A stretch of DNA of 64,000 nucleotides from Diphasiastrum complanatum (taxonomy: Eukaryota; Streptophyta; Lycopodiopsida; Lycopodiales; Lycopodiaceae), in assembly GCA_029204225.1 (NCBI GenBank), contig CM055099.1, forward strand, positions 62,395,374-62,459,373. Direction: 5' to 3'. The notes below the pieces were generated by a model. The model saw only the letters and a list, made by a program, of their open reading frames with translations. It did no database searches and was not told the DNA's origin. Shown piece after piece: positions 23,001-35,400 of this stretch. Within the stretch, counting starts at the first letter, position 1; the number at the start of each line of letters is the position of its first letter. The position numbers and the translations under genes are program-made.

Positions 23001-26000
23001 TCTTGCACTGCGTGTCCTTTCTCAGGTATGCATCTCATTTTATCCTCCATTTTTGTGTTTCGTTGAAGTTTCACCTCTGCCACAATTTGCTGAAGTATTT
23101 CAATGCACGCACCACAGGACTGTGCTGCCTCCGTGTGTGAGCGTAATTGGAGCACATGGGCACTGATTCACACGAGGAGAAGAAACCGGTTGTCAGTGAG
23201 TCAGTTGGAGCGGTTGGTGTTCTGTAGCACCAACGCACGACCATTACGAGCGCATTGCAGGTGATAAGCTAATCTTTCATAGCATGTTGGTTGACTCCTG
23301 GTATGTTGGTTTCATTTCTTGATAAAGTTGTCTCTCTGACATGCAAATTTTAAACCTTGCAGACGAAGATATCCGATTTGGAGCGCCAGGTTGACTTGCC
23401 TACGGACAGCACCCATCCCATGCCTGCAGATGACCTTGGCACACAGTTGATGGCAGAGAGAGAGAGGGAGCTTGTCGAGATGAGAGAGAGAGCTTGGGCT
23501 TGAGCACAGAGAGCCCCCATTGTATGAGGCAGACGAGCCAGTGTCAGAGGATGAGCATGATGAGGATGAGCCCATTCGGGTTGTGTTTGCCAGTTCAGAG
23601 AGAGATGAGGCAGACCATACAGGTGCAGGGCACACGCCACGGGCAGGGGTCACAGGTGCATCACGTGGCAGAGGTGGGACACATGGCACAGGTTATACCG
23701 GTAGACCGGCAGGGCACACAGGGGGGGGCAGTGGCATACCTACCTATGTCGACATGATGGAGGAGGCTCTTGATAGAGGGCAGAGTGGTTTAGATGCCGG
23801 TCCCGCAGATGTTTGGATGTGTGCAGCACAGAGTCATGGCCGTTACTACGACAGCACACTAGAGGAGGCACCTGATGGCTTTCATTGCACAGATTGGGAG
23901 GCCATGCAGGGTCTACAGGGTGCACATGATGAGGCACGAGATGAGGCTTGGGTTGATTCAGGGGTTGGTGCACAGGATGATTCAGAGGTCGGTGCACAGG
24001 ATGATTTAGAGGCTGGTGCACAGGATGAGTCCCAGAGCCCAGAGCATTTGTATTCGGATGCCCAGCTGGCCGACTTGGTTGCCACATTGGATTCAGAGGC
24101 CCAGCAGATGCCGAGTGTCAGGGCGCCCCCATCATCTCTTGCTAGCATGCCATACACAGAGTCCCAGCCAGAGCAGCCGCATGAGGTGCCTACAGTTCCT
24201 CCAGCTCCTCAGAGGGTGTATGTGCATCGCACAGCTCCTCCAGTGCCACCGATGCCATTTAGGCCTGCAGCCCCTCCATCGCCGTCCACTTCTGCAGCAC
24301 CAGGTCTCCATGGCAGGCCACCATCTGTGCCCAGGTTTTCTCTTGCAGCGCCCACATCCACAGTGGCTCCTCCAGTTGCAGCACCCACGTCACATCCTCC
24401 TCCTTTGGTAGCACCCAGGATGTACCAGTACCGGCCACCACAGCGCCCCTTTCAGTACATATCGCCACTGTACTTGCCTCTTGCACAGCCAGTTCCTCCA
24501 CCTGCAGCAGCCCCATGGGCACACTCCACGAGCTCATCCTCCTCGCTCAGTTGCACAGGGAGTTCCCTCTTTTGGTTCCCTATCCCAGTCGGCCTCAGCT
24601 TGGGCCCAGCCTAGCCAGCCAGGTGATTTGCATGGGGGTGATGAGGCATTGACAGCTCCTCTTGTCCGCAAGAGACCAGGCAGGCCCAAGGGTGCAACGA
24701 ACAAGAAAGGCAAGGCACAGAAACTGCCAGGGAGGAGAGGACGACCACGCAGGGCTCCAGGTACAGGTAGAGGTGCAATATCACAGCCAGTTGGAGCAGG
24801 TGTTGTTGGTTTGGCCTGCTTGGGGGCTGATGCGGAGGCTGATTGGGAGGATGAGGATGACAAGTCTTCCCCCTCGGATACACAGCCCATGCCAGTTCCA
24901 GACAGGCAGAGATATCGGCTGCGAGAGTCGGCTCGGGGCCCTGAGTTGTCTCCAGAGCATTCGTCTGAGTCAGAGCCAGAGCATTGATTGTGGCTCTGTG
25001 TAGCGCAGGCATCCCAAAGGGAGCCGGGAACCACGACTTAGCTTCCCAGCCTTCAACTCTTGCCATCCAAACCCACTTGACATACAAGCAGCCAACTCGC
25101 CAACAACGATCAGACTTAACCAACTTGAAGTTCCGAAAACCAACATTGAGATCCAACCTGGCGCCATGCCAGATCGGGGGTCCCGACGTGGGTGACTTCC
25201 CTCCAAGCAAGCCGCCCGACATACATCAAACTTAACCAACTCGAAGCTTCGTTACAAACGAGTAACATCCATTCCAAGCAAGCGGTCTGACTTACATCAG
25301 ACTTAACCAACTGAAAGCTTCGTCACGAGCGCTGGAAGCCAACCTGGCGCCACGCCAGACTGGACAGCCATAAACAGGTAACATCCACCCAAGCAAGCCA
25401 TCCAACTCAGCCGACAGGTTAGAGCCCGTTCCCCAAGAGCTTAACCCATTCACGTTCATGCAAGGAACACTCAGAACCACAAGCCGCGACAGATATGGAA
25501 ACAACCAGTTCTTGGACCAAATGGTCCCGACAGCATACCGCTGGCGCCACGGACCGAATGGTCCCGACGGCATACCGCTGGCGTCCCGGGATACGACCCT
25601 CAGCTATGTGCCAAGTTAAAAATTTTGAAAGCGGCCTTACAACTGGCGCTTTTACCGAACACTGAAACCCAGAAGGTAATCAGAGTCAGTTTGAGGAAAA
25701 TCCCACTTTATTGATAAATCTGAGAAGGTTACATTTCAAGTGTGTGACCGACCCTAGTCTCCGGGGCGCTAGCATGCCAAGGCGAGAGCCATGACAACAT
25801 TCCAGCAAGGGAGGCTGAGACTTGGTTGGAGCTCGCCCTGAGTCGCAACCCGCACTCCCCTATAGTATTGGTGTGATTCGGCACCCCCCCTCATACCAAG
25901 CACTCTACCCAAGCTGGTAAAGCACGTTTTTCTCTCTCTAGGATTTTCTCTTTCTAGAAAGTCATTTTCTCTCTCTAGATTTTATTGATCCCCAGGCTTC

Positions 26001-29000
26001 CTTTAATCATGCCTAGATCGTGTGAGGTGATTGCACATCGATCTGAGCTCTCTGGACTTCGCTAGAACCGATCAAAGATTTTCAGCCATAGGAACTTGGC
26101 GCCGGCTGGATTCTGGTCACAGTGGCGCCGGGAGCGGCGCCGGCGCCGTTGGCGCCGGGAGCAGCAGGGGCGCTGCTGGCGCCGGGGACATAGCTGGCGC
26201 CGATGGCGCCGGAAGTAAAGCTTGTAAAGGTAGCTTTACAACATCCACCCCACCTTTATAAAATCTGATGTCCTCATCAGATGTCAGATTAAAGTAAAGG
26301 TGTCTCCCAATTAAAATAACTATACATTTAAGCTACTTGGCACAGTACTCAATTTACTGGCCACTTTTTATGAACATTGAAGCTGGCACACCACAAGTCG
26401 GAGGCTCAGCTCTTTGTACTGAAAAATTACATAACTTGAAAATATATCTTTGTCTGGGAAAAGCGTAGATTTGATATCGCTTTCGTAAAACCCGAGAACC
26501 TTATTAACTGGTGACAGAGGCCTTTCTTTGAAATGTTCGCCCCTGTCGCTTCTGACTTTCGACTTTGGAACTCCTTTGAGCTCCTGATTTGTCCTTGATG
26601 CACTTTGTGTTGAGCTCCCTGAGCTCCAGATTTGTTCAGTTCCGCACAAGTATCAAGGCTCCTTGAGCCGAAGGATTTATCGTTTGATTGCACACTTTAT
26701 GGTCCACTTCGTGCCTTGTTGCTTCTGCACCTTGATTTCTCTCCTTGTCCCAGCCTGATCTTGATACTTTTCCATCTTGGCTCTTTAAGGTAGGCAAAGA
26801 TTGAGTACTCCGCAATGCACCTCTCACTTAGCTTGAAGTAGCTCTTTGAATCAGCCCAAATGTAACCATTGACCTCGTGGAAAGCCAAAGGATCGCACCA
26901 GTTTGATCCGCATCCGAACTATCTCTTCGCGTTTGTTTGAAGCACCATGTCCGTCGCGCAAAATTTGACTTTCACAATTCCATCACTGGTCAGTTGCCTC
27001 ACAGTCAAAACAAGAAGTGTACATCGAGCTTGGCTTCAAGTAGCTCTCTTTGAATCAGACACATGCACCCAGAGTTTGCACTAGTCCGATCTCAACGCGA
27101 ACTGTCCCTTAGCGTCCGTTCGAAATACCAAGTCTCTCATGCAAGACTCAACTTTCTCAGTTCCTTCATTGATCAGCTGCCTTACACGTAACACAAGCCA
27201 GCGTACTCATATGTTTCCTCATCATTGCTGGTCCAGAGAAAGCCTATAACAAACTTTCCTTTCCACAACAAAAACTTGTCAACTTATTAGGTCCAAAGTT
27301 CGCCAGTCTCCTCGTGTGAGTATGGCTAGGTCACCTTGAATTTGCCCCCATTTTGATCAACTTTAATTCAAAATTTGCCCCAAGAGAGAGGTGTGTGTGA
27401 TAGTTCCCCTCCACTTAATAAATCAGCTGATCGGACTTTAGAGTAGAGTTCTTCGGACAAAAAGCCTTTCCAACACTTTGCTTCCCATCGGCTAGGATTA
27501 TGGCTCGATCCAACTTGTTGCCAATCTCTGAAGAGGATCCTAGTCTTTTCCCCTTTGAGGAAAAACCCAACTGATACTGGATATCACCCATGCTCAGTGA
27601 GTTTCAGTTCCGAAGGTGGCCGTCCCAAAATGAAGACCAACTGCTATAGAAGATCTCCCCTGAAATTGCCCTTTCCAACTTTTGACTTCCTGCTTGCGTC
27701 TGGTGAGCGTTGTCGCAAATGAAACTAACCCAAGAAACAGGCTAGTCATCCATCCTTTGCAAACATTGAGTCATTTCGTTGTCGTTCACGTGCGAGTACT
27801 TGAACTGCAAATCCGCCGCACAGATTTTGGATATCGCCCATGCTCAGTGAGTTTCAGTTCCGAAGGTGGCCGTCCCAAAATGAAGACCAACTGCTCCATA
27901 GAAGATCTCCCCTGAAATGGCCCTTTCCAACTTTTGACTTCTTGCTTGCGTCTGGTGGGCGTTGTCGCAAATGAAACTAACCCAAGAAACAGGCTAGCCA
28001 TCCATCCTTTGCAAACATTGAGTCGTTTCGTTGTCGTTCACGTGTGAGTACTTGAACTTCAAATCCGCCCCACAGATTCTGTAGTCCTCTTTGTTTAATG
28101 GTATCAGCCTTCAAAAGAAAAGGTTCCTTCTCGAGCCATCAGCTCCTTGTATCACAAGCAATCATGCAAACCAGGCAAAGCACGAGTACTAAGACTCACC
28201 ACGAATACGTACAAGTAAGACACTCAGGCAGGTTTACTAACAAGTAACAAAGGCAAGGTCCCCCTTTGAGATGGTCCTGCCAACGGACCTTTGCCTGGCC
28301 GCGCCCATACAAATCGATCACAGAATCAGCCCACATAGGACACCCCTCCAACTATCCGTGCTTTCACCATTAAGCAGCACATTGCCTCAGTCACGCCCCA
28401 CCACTTTTTGGTCGATAGCCCTTATAGCTAAACGATCGGCAGCTATCCCGCACCGGCAGCTAACCACCCGTGCTTTACACCCGAATTCGAGCAGCATCTC
28501 TGTATCAATGGTTAACCCGTACAGTTCGAATATGTCGCCCCGCACCCCACAAGGTACAGACCGTGCTTTCACCTCCCTAGGCAGCACTTTGCCTCATCCG
28601 TCCTACGTGCAGACAGCGCCAGGCCCGAACCGCGAGAACTGACCGTGCTTACACCTCAAGGGCAGCACTTTGACTCATCAAGTCCCCCGTTCTGCCGACC
28701 ACCCCGACCGTGGACGCACTTGTGCTTACACTGTGGGCAGCACCTTGCACAACAGTTGTCTTGATGAACCCCAAACCGTGGCCATTTCCGTGAGATTCGC
28801 ATAGCTGACCGGCCAGTCGGCTCTGATACCACATGTAGCGCAGGCATCCCAAAGGGAGCCGGGAACCACGACTTAGCTTCCCAGCCTTCAACTCTTGCCA
28901 TCCAAACCCACTTGACATACAAGCAGCCAACTCGCCAACAACGATCAGACTTAACCAACTTGAAGTTCCGAAAACCAACATTGAGATCCAACCTGGCGCC

Positions 29001-32000
29001 ATGCCAGATCGGGGGTCCCGACGTGGGTGACTTCCCTCCAAGCAAGCCGCCCGACATACATCAAACTTAACCAACTCGAAGCTTCGTTACAAACGAGTAA
29101 CATCCATTCCAAGCAAGCGGTCTGACTTACATCAGACTTAACCAACTGAAAGCTTCGTCACGAGCGCTGGAAGCCAACCTGGCGCCACGCCAGACTGGAC
29201 AGCCATAAACAGGTAACATCCACCCAAGCAAGCCATCCAACTCAGCCGACAGGTTAGAGCCCGTTCCCCAAGAGCTTAACCCATTCACGTTCATGCAAGG
29301 AACACTCAGAACCACAAGCCGCGACAGATATGGAAACAACCAGTTCTTGGACCAAATGGTCCCGACAGCATACCGCTGGCGCCACGGACCGAATGGTCCC
29401 GACGGCATACCGCTGGCGTCCCGGGATACGACCCTCAGCTATGTGCCAAGTTAAAAATTTTGAAAGCGGCCTTACAACTGGCGCTTTTACCGAACACTGA
29501 AACCCAGAAGGTAATCAGAGTCAGTTTGAGGAAAATCCCACTTTATTGATAAATCTGAGAAGGTTACATTTCAAGTGTGTGACCGACCCTAGTCTCCGGG
29601 GCGCTAGCATGCCAAGGCGAGAGCCATGACAACATTCCAGCAAGGGAGGCTGAGACTTGGTTGGAGCTCGCCCTGAGTCGCAACCCGCACTCCCCTATAG
29701 TATTGGTGTGATTCGGCACCCCCCCTCATACCAAGCACTCTACCCAAGCTGGTAAAGCACGTTTTTCTCTCTCTAGGATTTTCTCTTTCTAGAAAGTCAT
29801 TTTCTCTCTCTAGATTTTATTGATCCCCAGGCTTCCTTTAATCATGCCTAGATCGTGTGAGGTGATTGCACATCGATCTGAGCTCTCTGGACTTCGCTAG
29901 AACCGATCAAAGATTTTCAGCCATAGGAACTTGGCGCCGGCTGGATTCTGGTCACAGTGGCGCCGGGAGCGGCGCCGGCGCCGTTGGCGCCGGGAGCAGC
30001 AGGGGCGCTGCTGGCGCCGGGGACATAGCTGGCGCCGATGGCGCCGGAAGTAAAGCTTGTAAAGGTAGCTTTACAACACTCTGGTGTTTTAGTTTCAGTA
30101 GTTTGTCTCTAGCAGACGGTCTACCATTGTACTCAGATGATTTTTCACATTATATACAGTGTTTGGCCTACATTATTTGCTGCACATTGTGCGTATGTCG
30201 CTCTGTACATGTGATGCTTTATTTTATGTCGAAGAATTCTATGTGCGTGTCTGAATCCTGTTTTCATTTAATTTCGTTTGAAATGAATGCTAGCTTCACA
30301 TATATGCACCTACATCATGAGCACAACAATCACCCCTACACCCCAAACGACATTTCATAAACACATGTAATACATCTGCATTTAAAAAAATTACAGACAT
30401 TGCATCTTACATGACCAGGCTCGCGTTGCACAAAAAACAACTATGTATATATTCAACCGTTGTATCAGGATAACATCACATATACTGTCATTTTTTTAAG
30501 CAGCCATCTAGTTATTTGCTACACTATAAACTGCCGAAAACTACATAGCAACAGTCCGCCACATACGGCTGGACCTCATCTATTCTAAACATCTCTCACT
30601 GATCCTCCACCGACTCCTCGCCCTCGTCTGGTGCATTGTTTTGTCGCTCTTGCTCTGCCTCCCGGTTAGCCCGAGCTGCCTCTTGGTTAGCCCGACGTCT
30701 GGCCGCCCTTTCCCTGACCATGATGAGTTGCCGTCATGTGAAATTCATTCCGATCTGCTCATCCAGATCCAGCTCGACAGCGGGGACAGGACCCACAGCG
30801 GGGGCGGGTGGCTCCGGTTTCGGATTTCTCTGTCGAGTTTGTCGCAGCATCTCTCGAATATCTGCCTCTTGCTTTCGATGCCTCTCGTTGTGCCTTCGGA
30901 TATCTTCCTCAAGCTTCCTCCTGGCTTCGCCCTCGGGCTTCGGTGGTATGTGCTCTGCCATCTCAATCGACCTTCTCCTCACAGCACCCTGGTCCTTGAA
31001 CACCCTCTCACAGCACCTTGGCTCTCAAACAGCCTCTCACAGCTTGTCACTGGCTCTCGCTTGCTCTCTCACTGTCTATCACTAGCTCTCTCACAGCCTC
31101 TGAAAATGCCAACCACAATGGCATTGTGAGTGCCTATTTATCCCCACAGCCTGATCGGCCATGTGGATCCCCATCATCCCTCCATGTGCCTCTGTACCTG
31201 CCCCCATGTGATTTGTGTTGGTCTCCCATTGGGCCCATGGTCTGCTCACCCACAATGCCCATGTGCCTCTGTACTTGCCCCCATGTGATGCTACCCCCCT
31301 GTGTTGGTCTCCCATTGGCCCCTCGGTCTGCTCACTCGCAGTGCCCATGTGCCACTGCAACAGTCCCCTGCATCATGTACTGTACCCTCTTTTTTTACAA
31401 CCAAAACCCCCCTTTTTTTACTTTTTTGTCCTTTTTTGGTAGTTAATATGCAAAAAAAATTTATTAAAAATATATTAAAAAATAAAAAAATATTAAAAAT
31501 GGTACTGATATGGTACCGGCGGTACCATACCAGCGGTACCACGAGGTACTATGATATATATATCATAGTGGCACGTGGTACCGCCATTATGATACCGCGG
31601 TACCATAATGGTGGTACCGCGGTTATGGTGCCGCCCTCAGACCATCGGTACCACAAAAATAATATTTTTTATTATTTAAAAAAAAAAAAACCCTTTTAAC
31701 AGGCTAAAAGTAGGTAAAAAATTCAGGAAAAAAAAGGGGTACGGTTTAGAAAAAAGATGTTACTGTACAGGGGGACTGTACTGGGGGCACTGTGGGAGAG
31801 CAGACCTGGTGGTCAATGGGAGTGCAGCACGTGGGGGGGCAGCAAATCCGGACAGGTACACCGTCACATGGGCACTGTGGGGAAGCAGACCATGGACCCA
31901 ATTGGAGTGCAGCATGTGGGGGAGCAATACATGGGGCAGGTACAGTAGCACATGGGCACTGTGGAGGAGCAGACCATGGACCTAATCGGAGTGCAGCATG

Positions 32001-32422
32001 TGGGGGATCAGCACATGGGGCAGGTACAGTAGCATTGTGCTCCGCATGGCTGACAACGAGGGGTCGACACTTGGACTGGTATATGAGCTCATGACGGTGT
32101 ACCTGTCCGGATTTGCTGCTCCCCCACATGCTGCACTCCCATTGACCCCAAGGTCTGCTCCCCCACAGTGCCCCCTGTACAGTCCCTTTGTACAGTCCCC
32201 CCTTTTTTCTAAACCCTGACACTTTTTTTTTCAGAATTTTTTATCCTAAAATACCCTAGTAAAAGGGGTTTTTAATTAAAAAAAAAATAATAATAAAAAA
32301 TATTATTATTATGGTGCCGCCCTGGTACTGCGGGTCTGAGGGCGGCACCATAATGGCGGTACCACCATTATGGTACCGGCGGTACCGTAATGGTGGTACC
32401 ATGGGGTACTATGATATATATA

Positions 32423-32466
<44 letters not shown>

Positions 32467-35400
32467 TACACTATCTTTCAATTGTACTGTCCACAGTGAA
32501 TTTATAAAATCTCTTGTATGTCCTCATCTGTGTGGTGGTTGAATCCCGGACTTCATGGAGAGGAAAGGAACTAACTACTTATTGGAGGGGTGAACTCATA
32601 AAAGGTTGAGGAAACTATGTTGTCCTGAAATAGGAAATGCATCTTTTGCCATCTGTCAAATACACGTGCAACCAATGAATGTTAAAGAAATTAAGTTTCT
32701 TGAGACAAGGATGCATCACTTGCTGAGGGTTCTAAATTGGGTATTTATTCTGAAATTTTGATGCTGCACTAATAGATATGGACGGCAATAATGTGTCATC
32801 CAGTAGTAGTCAAATGACTAGGATCATGCATTCATACAAGAAAAAAAGATCACATGACTCCTCACTCCCAGATACTGATAGATGAATTTCTAAATGAATT
32901 TATCAATCTTATTGTGAATACATAAAATGTTAACTGAGCAATTGTAGGAAATCAAAGTGCCAAGATCCTTCTAACATTCAATCTCCATATACAAGAAGAA
33001 GAAAAAGAGGAAGAAGAAGAAGAAGAAGAGGGAGAGGGTTAGGCGCCCTCAAGGAGAGAGAAAGTAGTAGCAATGCTTGAAAGGGAATGAATTACAAATG
33101 AACAAAGAGTACATATAAGTAGGCCTTCCAAGGGCCTAGACTCTTCCAAACTCTAAGTTCTAGAACCTTCCAAGACCCACTACTAATTATAGGGCACCCC
33201 TAAAAGTCAAGATAGGGTCCCTTAACATAATTAGACTTTACTTGGACCCACGAATTACTACTGGACCAAAATTGGGTCCAACTCAACTAAAACTGACTTA
33301 ACATGGTCTAAATAATAAACCAAACCCATGGTTACACAAGTCTCGACCTTTTGGGTCAAATTAACCCATGAGAAACTATCATTATCATTTATTACTTCTA
33401 ACACCCTCCTTAAATGATAATGTACAAAACATAACATGACATGAAGTATGAAAAATTGCAACAAAAATGCAAAGTGTTGCATGCTGCCCAAAACTCCATG
33501 TAGCCGAAAAAGAAAAGATGTAGCTTGCTGTCCAAGCTTAATGCCGCCAAAAAAAAACTTCAGCTTGAAGTAGTCGAAGTAGCCGAAATCTCAGCCCCAA
33601 TCATGCTCGATGTAGAAGAGATGTAGAATACGAAGTGCGGTAGCATCAAGTCGAAAAGTGAAGACAAGCATGCTCCATCCAAAGTAGGTAACCAAAAAAC
33701 CAGCCACAAGCCGAAATATGGATTTGCAATCCATCAATGGTTCCCACATGATTCCATAAGTCTTCTTACCACAAGAAACATAAAGAAGAGTATGATACTC
33801 TTTTACCATCACATCCTCCCGAATCTTACTATCAATGATCTGCTCACCAACACTAGGTAAGACAACACCGTCATCATAAGAAGTAAGCATCAAAACATGA
33901 AAATCAGCATAAGGTACTGATTTTGGTGAGGCATGTGTGTTTCCTCCAAGATAAAAAGATGCTTTGCTATCCCGCAAAGACTCGGACAACCAACAAGAGA
34001 CTGTAGCAGGCTGTCCAACAGCCACAAAATCACCAACACTTTGCTGTCCAAAGTGTTCCAAATGTGGACCTTGCTGTCCAAAAACCTTCCGCAGGCCGTT
34101 CCCGATGCATAATAGGATGCTCACTATGTAACATAGGCTGAAAATGATCAATAAACTATGGCTAAATCTGGTGTCCACCATCTTCAAGAAAAAAACCAAC
34201 AACTTGCCACTTTGAACACCCAAATAATCTAGTAACACGCCACTTTGAACCAATGTACTAATTGACATGATTTTTTCCCCTCCTCCATTAGTACAAAATG
34301 GCTTCAAAGAATGCTTGATTTCAACCTTTTCCAAAACATTATCTTGAGAAGCTTGCTCATAAAGTTCTTCACTAATGCATGCATCATTTGCAACAAATGG
34401 CTCAAGAGAAGAAGAATGCTTTACCATACCAACATTCCGATGCAAACTTGTACTTGTAGAAAGACAATGATCAAACTTTGCATGACTTTGCCCTTCTACC
34501 TTCAAAGAGGATGAACTAGAGAGGAGAAAGCATGATGATGAATCCTTTATTCGGTACATCTTTAAAAGTGTTTCCCAAGCACTTTTAGAGGTCTTGCAAA
34601 ATCTCAAATGATATAAGATAGATCTTGTTACCAATAAAATCTTGATCATCACGTCGATGCAAAATCTCAGCTTGCAACTCCATGAAGAATAGTTGGTGCC
34701 ATCTAACATATCTTCACCTGAACAAGTACGAATTGCTCCCAAATCTCTTGCCATAAGAACCAGCCAAGAAGATAAACTTTTTCAAACCCTAAATGTGCCC
34801 TAAAAGACACAAAAACCAGCAAGTATCAAATTTGACAAATCAGCACCGGAATGTGTCGAAACCACACATTAGATGGATGTAGGAACTCACCCTCCTACAA
34901 GCCTTGTGTGCTGAAAATTTCAGCCTGAAATTGCATTACAAACTCAAAAACCAGCAAGCAAAGAATCAGGTTAGCCTCCAACAAAGCTTTTTTTGGAACC
35001 CTTCTTTCTTGCCAAAAAGTGTGAACAATACACACACGGATAGGGCTGTTGCAACACCCTACAAATGGTAATATGCTGTCCAATTTTAGCCTCGGAATGT
35101 GATCGGATCATCACAATAAAATTAGCGCCTTCTTTCACACCTGGAAACAAGCAAAAAGAAGCGGATCTTCACTTTGTAAAATCAGCAAGGGTGTTGATTT
35201 TTCAGCCAAATTTGAAGAATAGAAATTGCTTGTAGATGGGCGCCCTCCTGCAAAGGAGCAAATCTGAAAAATAGGGCAGCAGCGGACCAACGGAAGTAGG
35301 ATAAACCTACACGGATGTGGGCGACCTAAACAAAGCCCTGAAGAAAATAATTAATGGCGCCTTCCTGCAACCTGAAAAATCAGCAAACAACAACCTGATT

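Larger units (their letters stand above)
26258..28818 (-). other. Non-coding interior of LARD-like element
   Basis: No gag, protease, integrase or RT motif on either strand. Contains two diverged ~190-bp direct repeats (about 26830-27010 and 27035-27205), a clean 250-bp tandem duplication (27579-28078) and, beside the primer site, a series of short GTGCT/AGCAC inverted repeats (28358-28743). Confidence 0.75.
24999..30078 (-). mobile_element. Non-autonomous LTR retrotransposon without gag or pol (LARD-like)
   Basis: A complete 5,080-bp element. Two 1,245-bp LTRs (24999-26243 and 28834-30078) start TGTAGCGCAGG and end TTTACAACA on the plus strand and look identical by eye. They are flanked by a perfect 5-bp target duplication CTCTG (24994-24998 and 30079-30083). 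The initiator-Met primer site at 28819-28831 and the polypurine tract at 26244-26257 show the element lies on the minus strand. The 2.59-kb interior has no ORF above 93 codons and no gag or pol motif, so it depends on enzymes made elsewhere. It inserted 12 bases past the hAT-A transposase stop. Confidence 0.93.
20609..31553 (+). mobile_element. hAT-A: large hAT-like DNA transposon, interrupted by an LTR element
   Basis: Left end CATAGGTCCCGCGGTACTGG; the reverse complement of the right end is CATAGTACCTCGTGGTACCG. Both ends carry clusters of GGTACC and CCGCGG words (20613-20700 and 31500-31553). The flanking octamers (atctatat and atatatat) agree at 7 of 8 positions, though in TA-rich DNA. 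Inside are a hAT transposase gene on the plus strand (20996-24987), a 5.08-kb LTR element inserted just after its stop (24999-30078), a convergent small ORF on the minus strand (30596-31003) and ~75-100-bp subterminal repeats (31180-31345). Without the insertion the transposon would be about 5.9 kb. It lies in MLH3 intron 1. Confidence 0.75.

Noticed and set aside
24534..25239. Minus-strand ORFs of 89-203 codons opposite the hAT tail and LTR
   Set aside because: Antisense shadows of the transposase tail and LTR; identical pieces repeat at the other LTR.
28819..28831. Possible tRNA gene fragment
   Set aside because: The 13-base match is the retrotransposon primer site; no cloverleaf around it.
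33000..33037. GAA-rich tract as a regulatory site
   Set aside because: Simple repeat inside the LTR of the Copia-like element; no further support.
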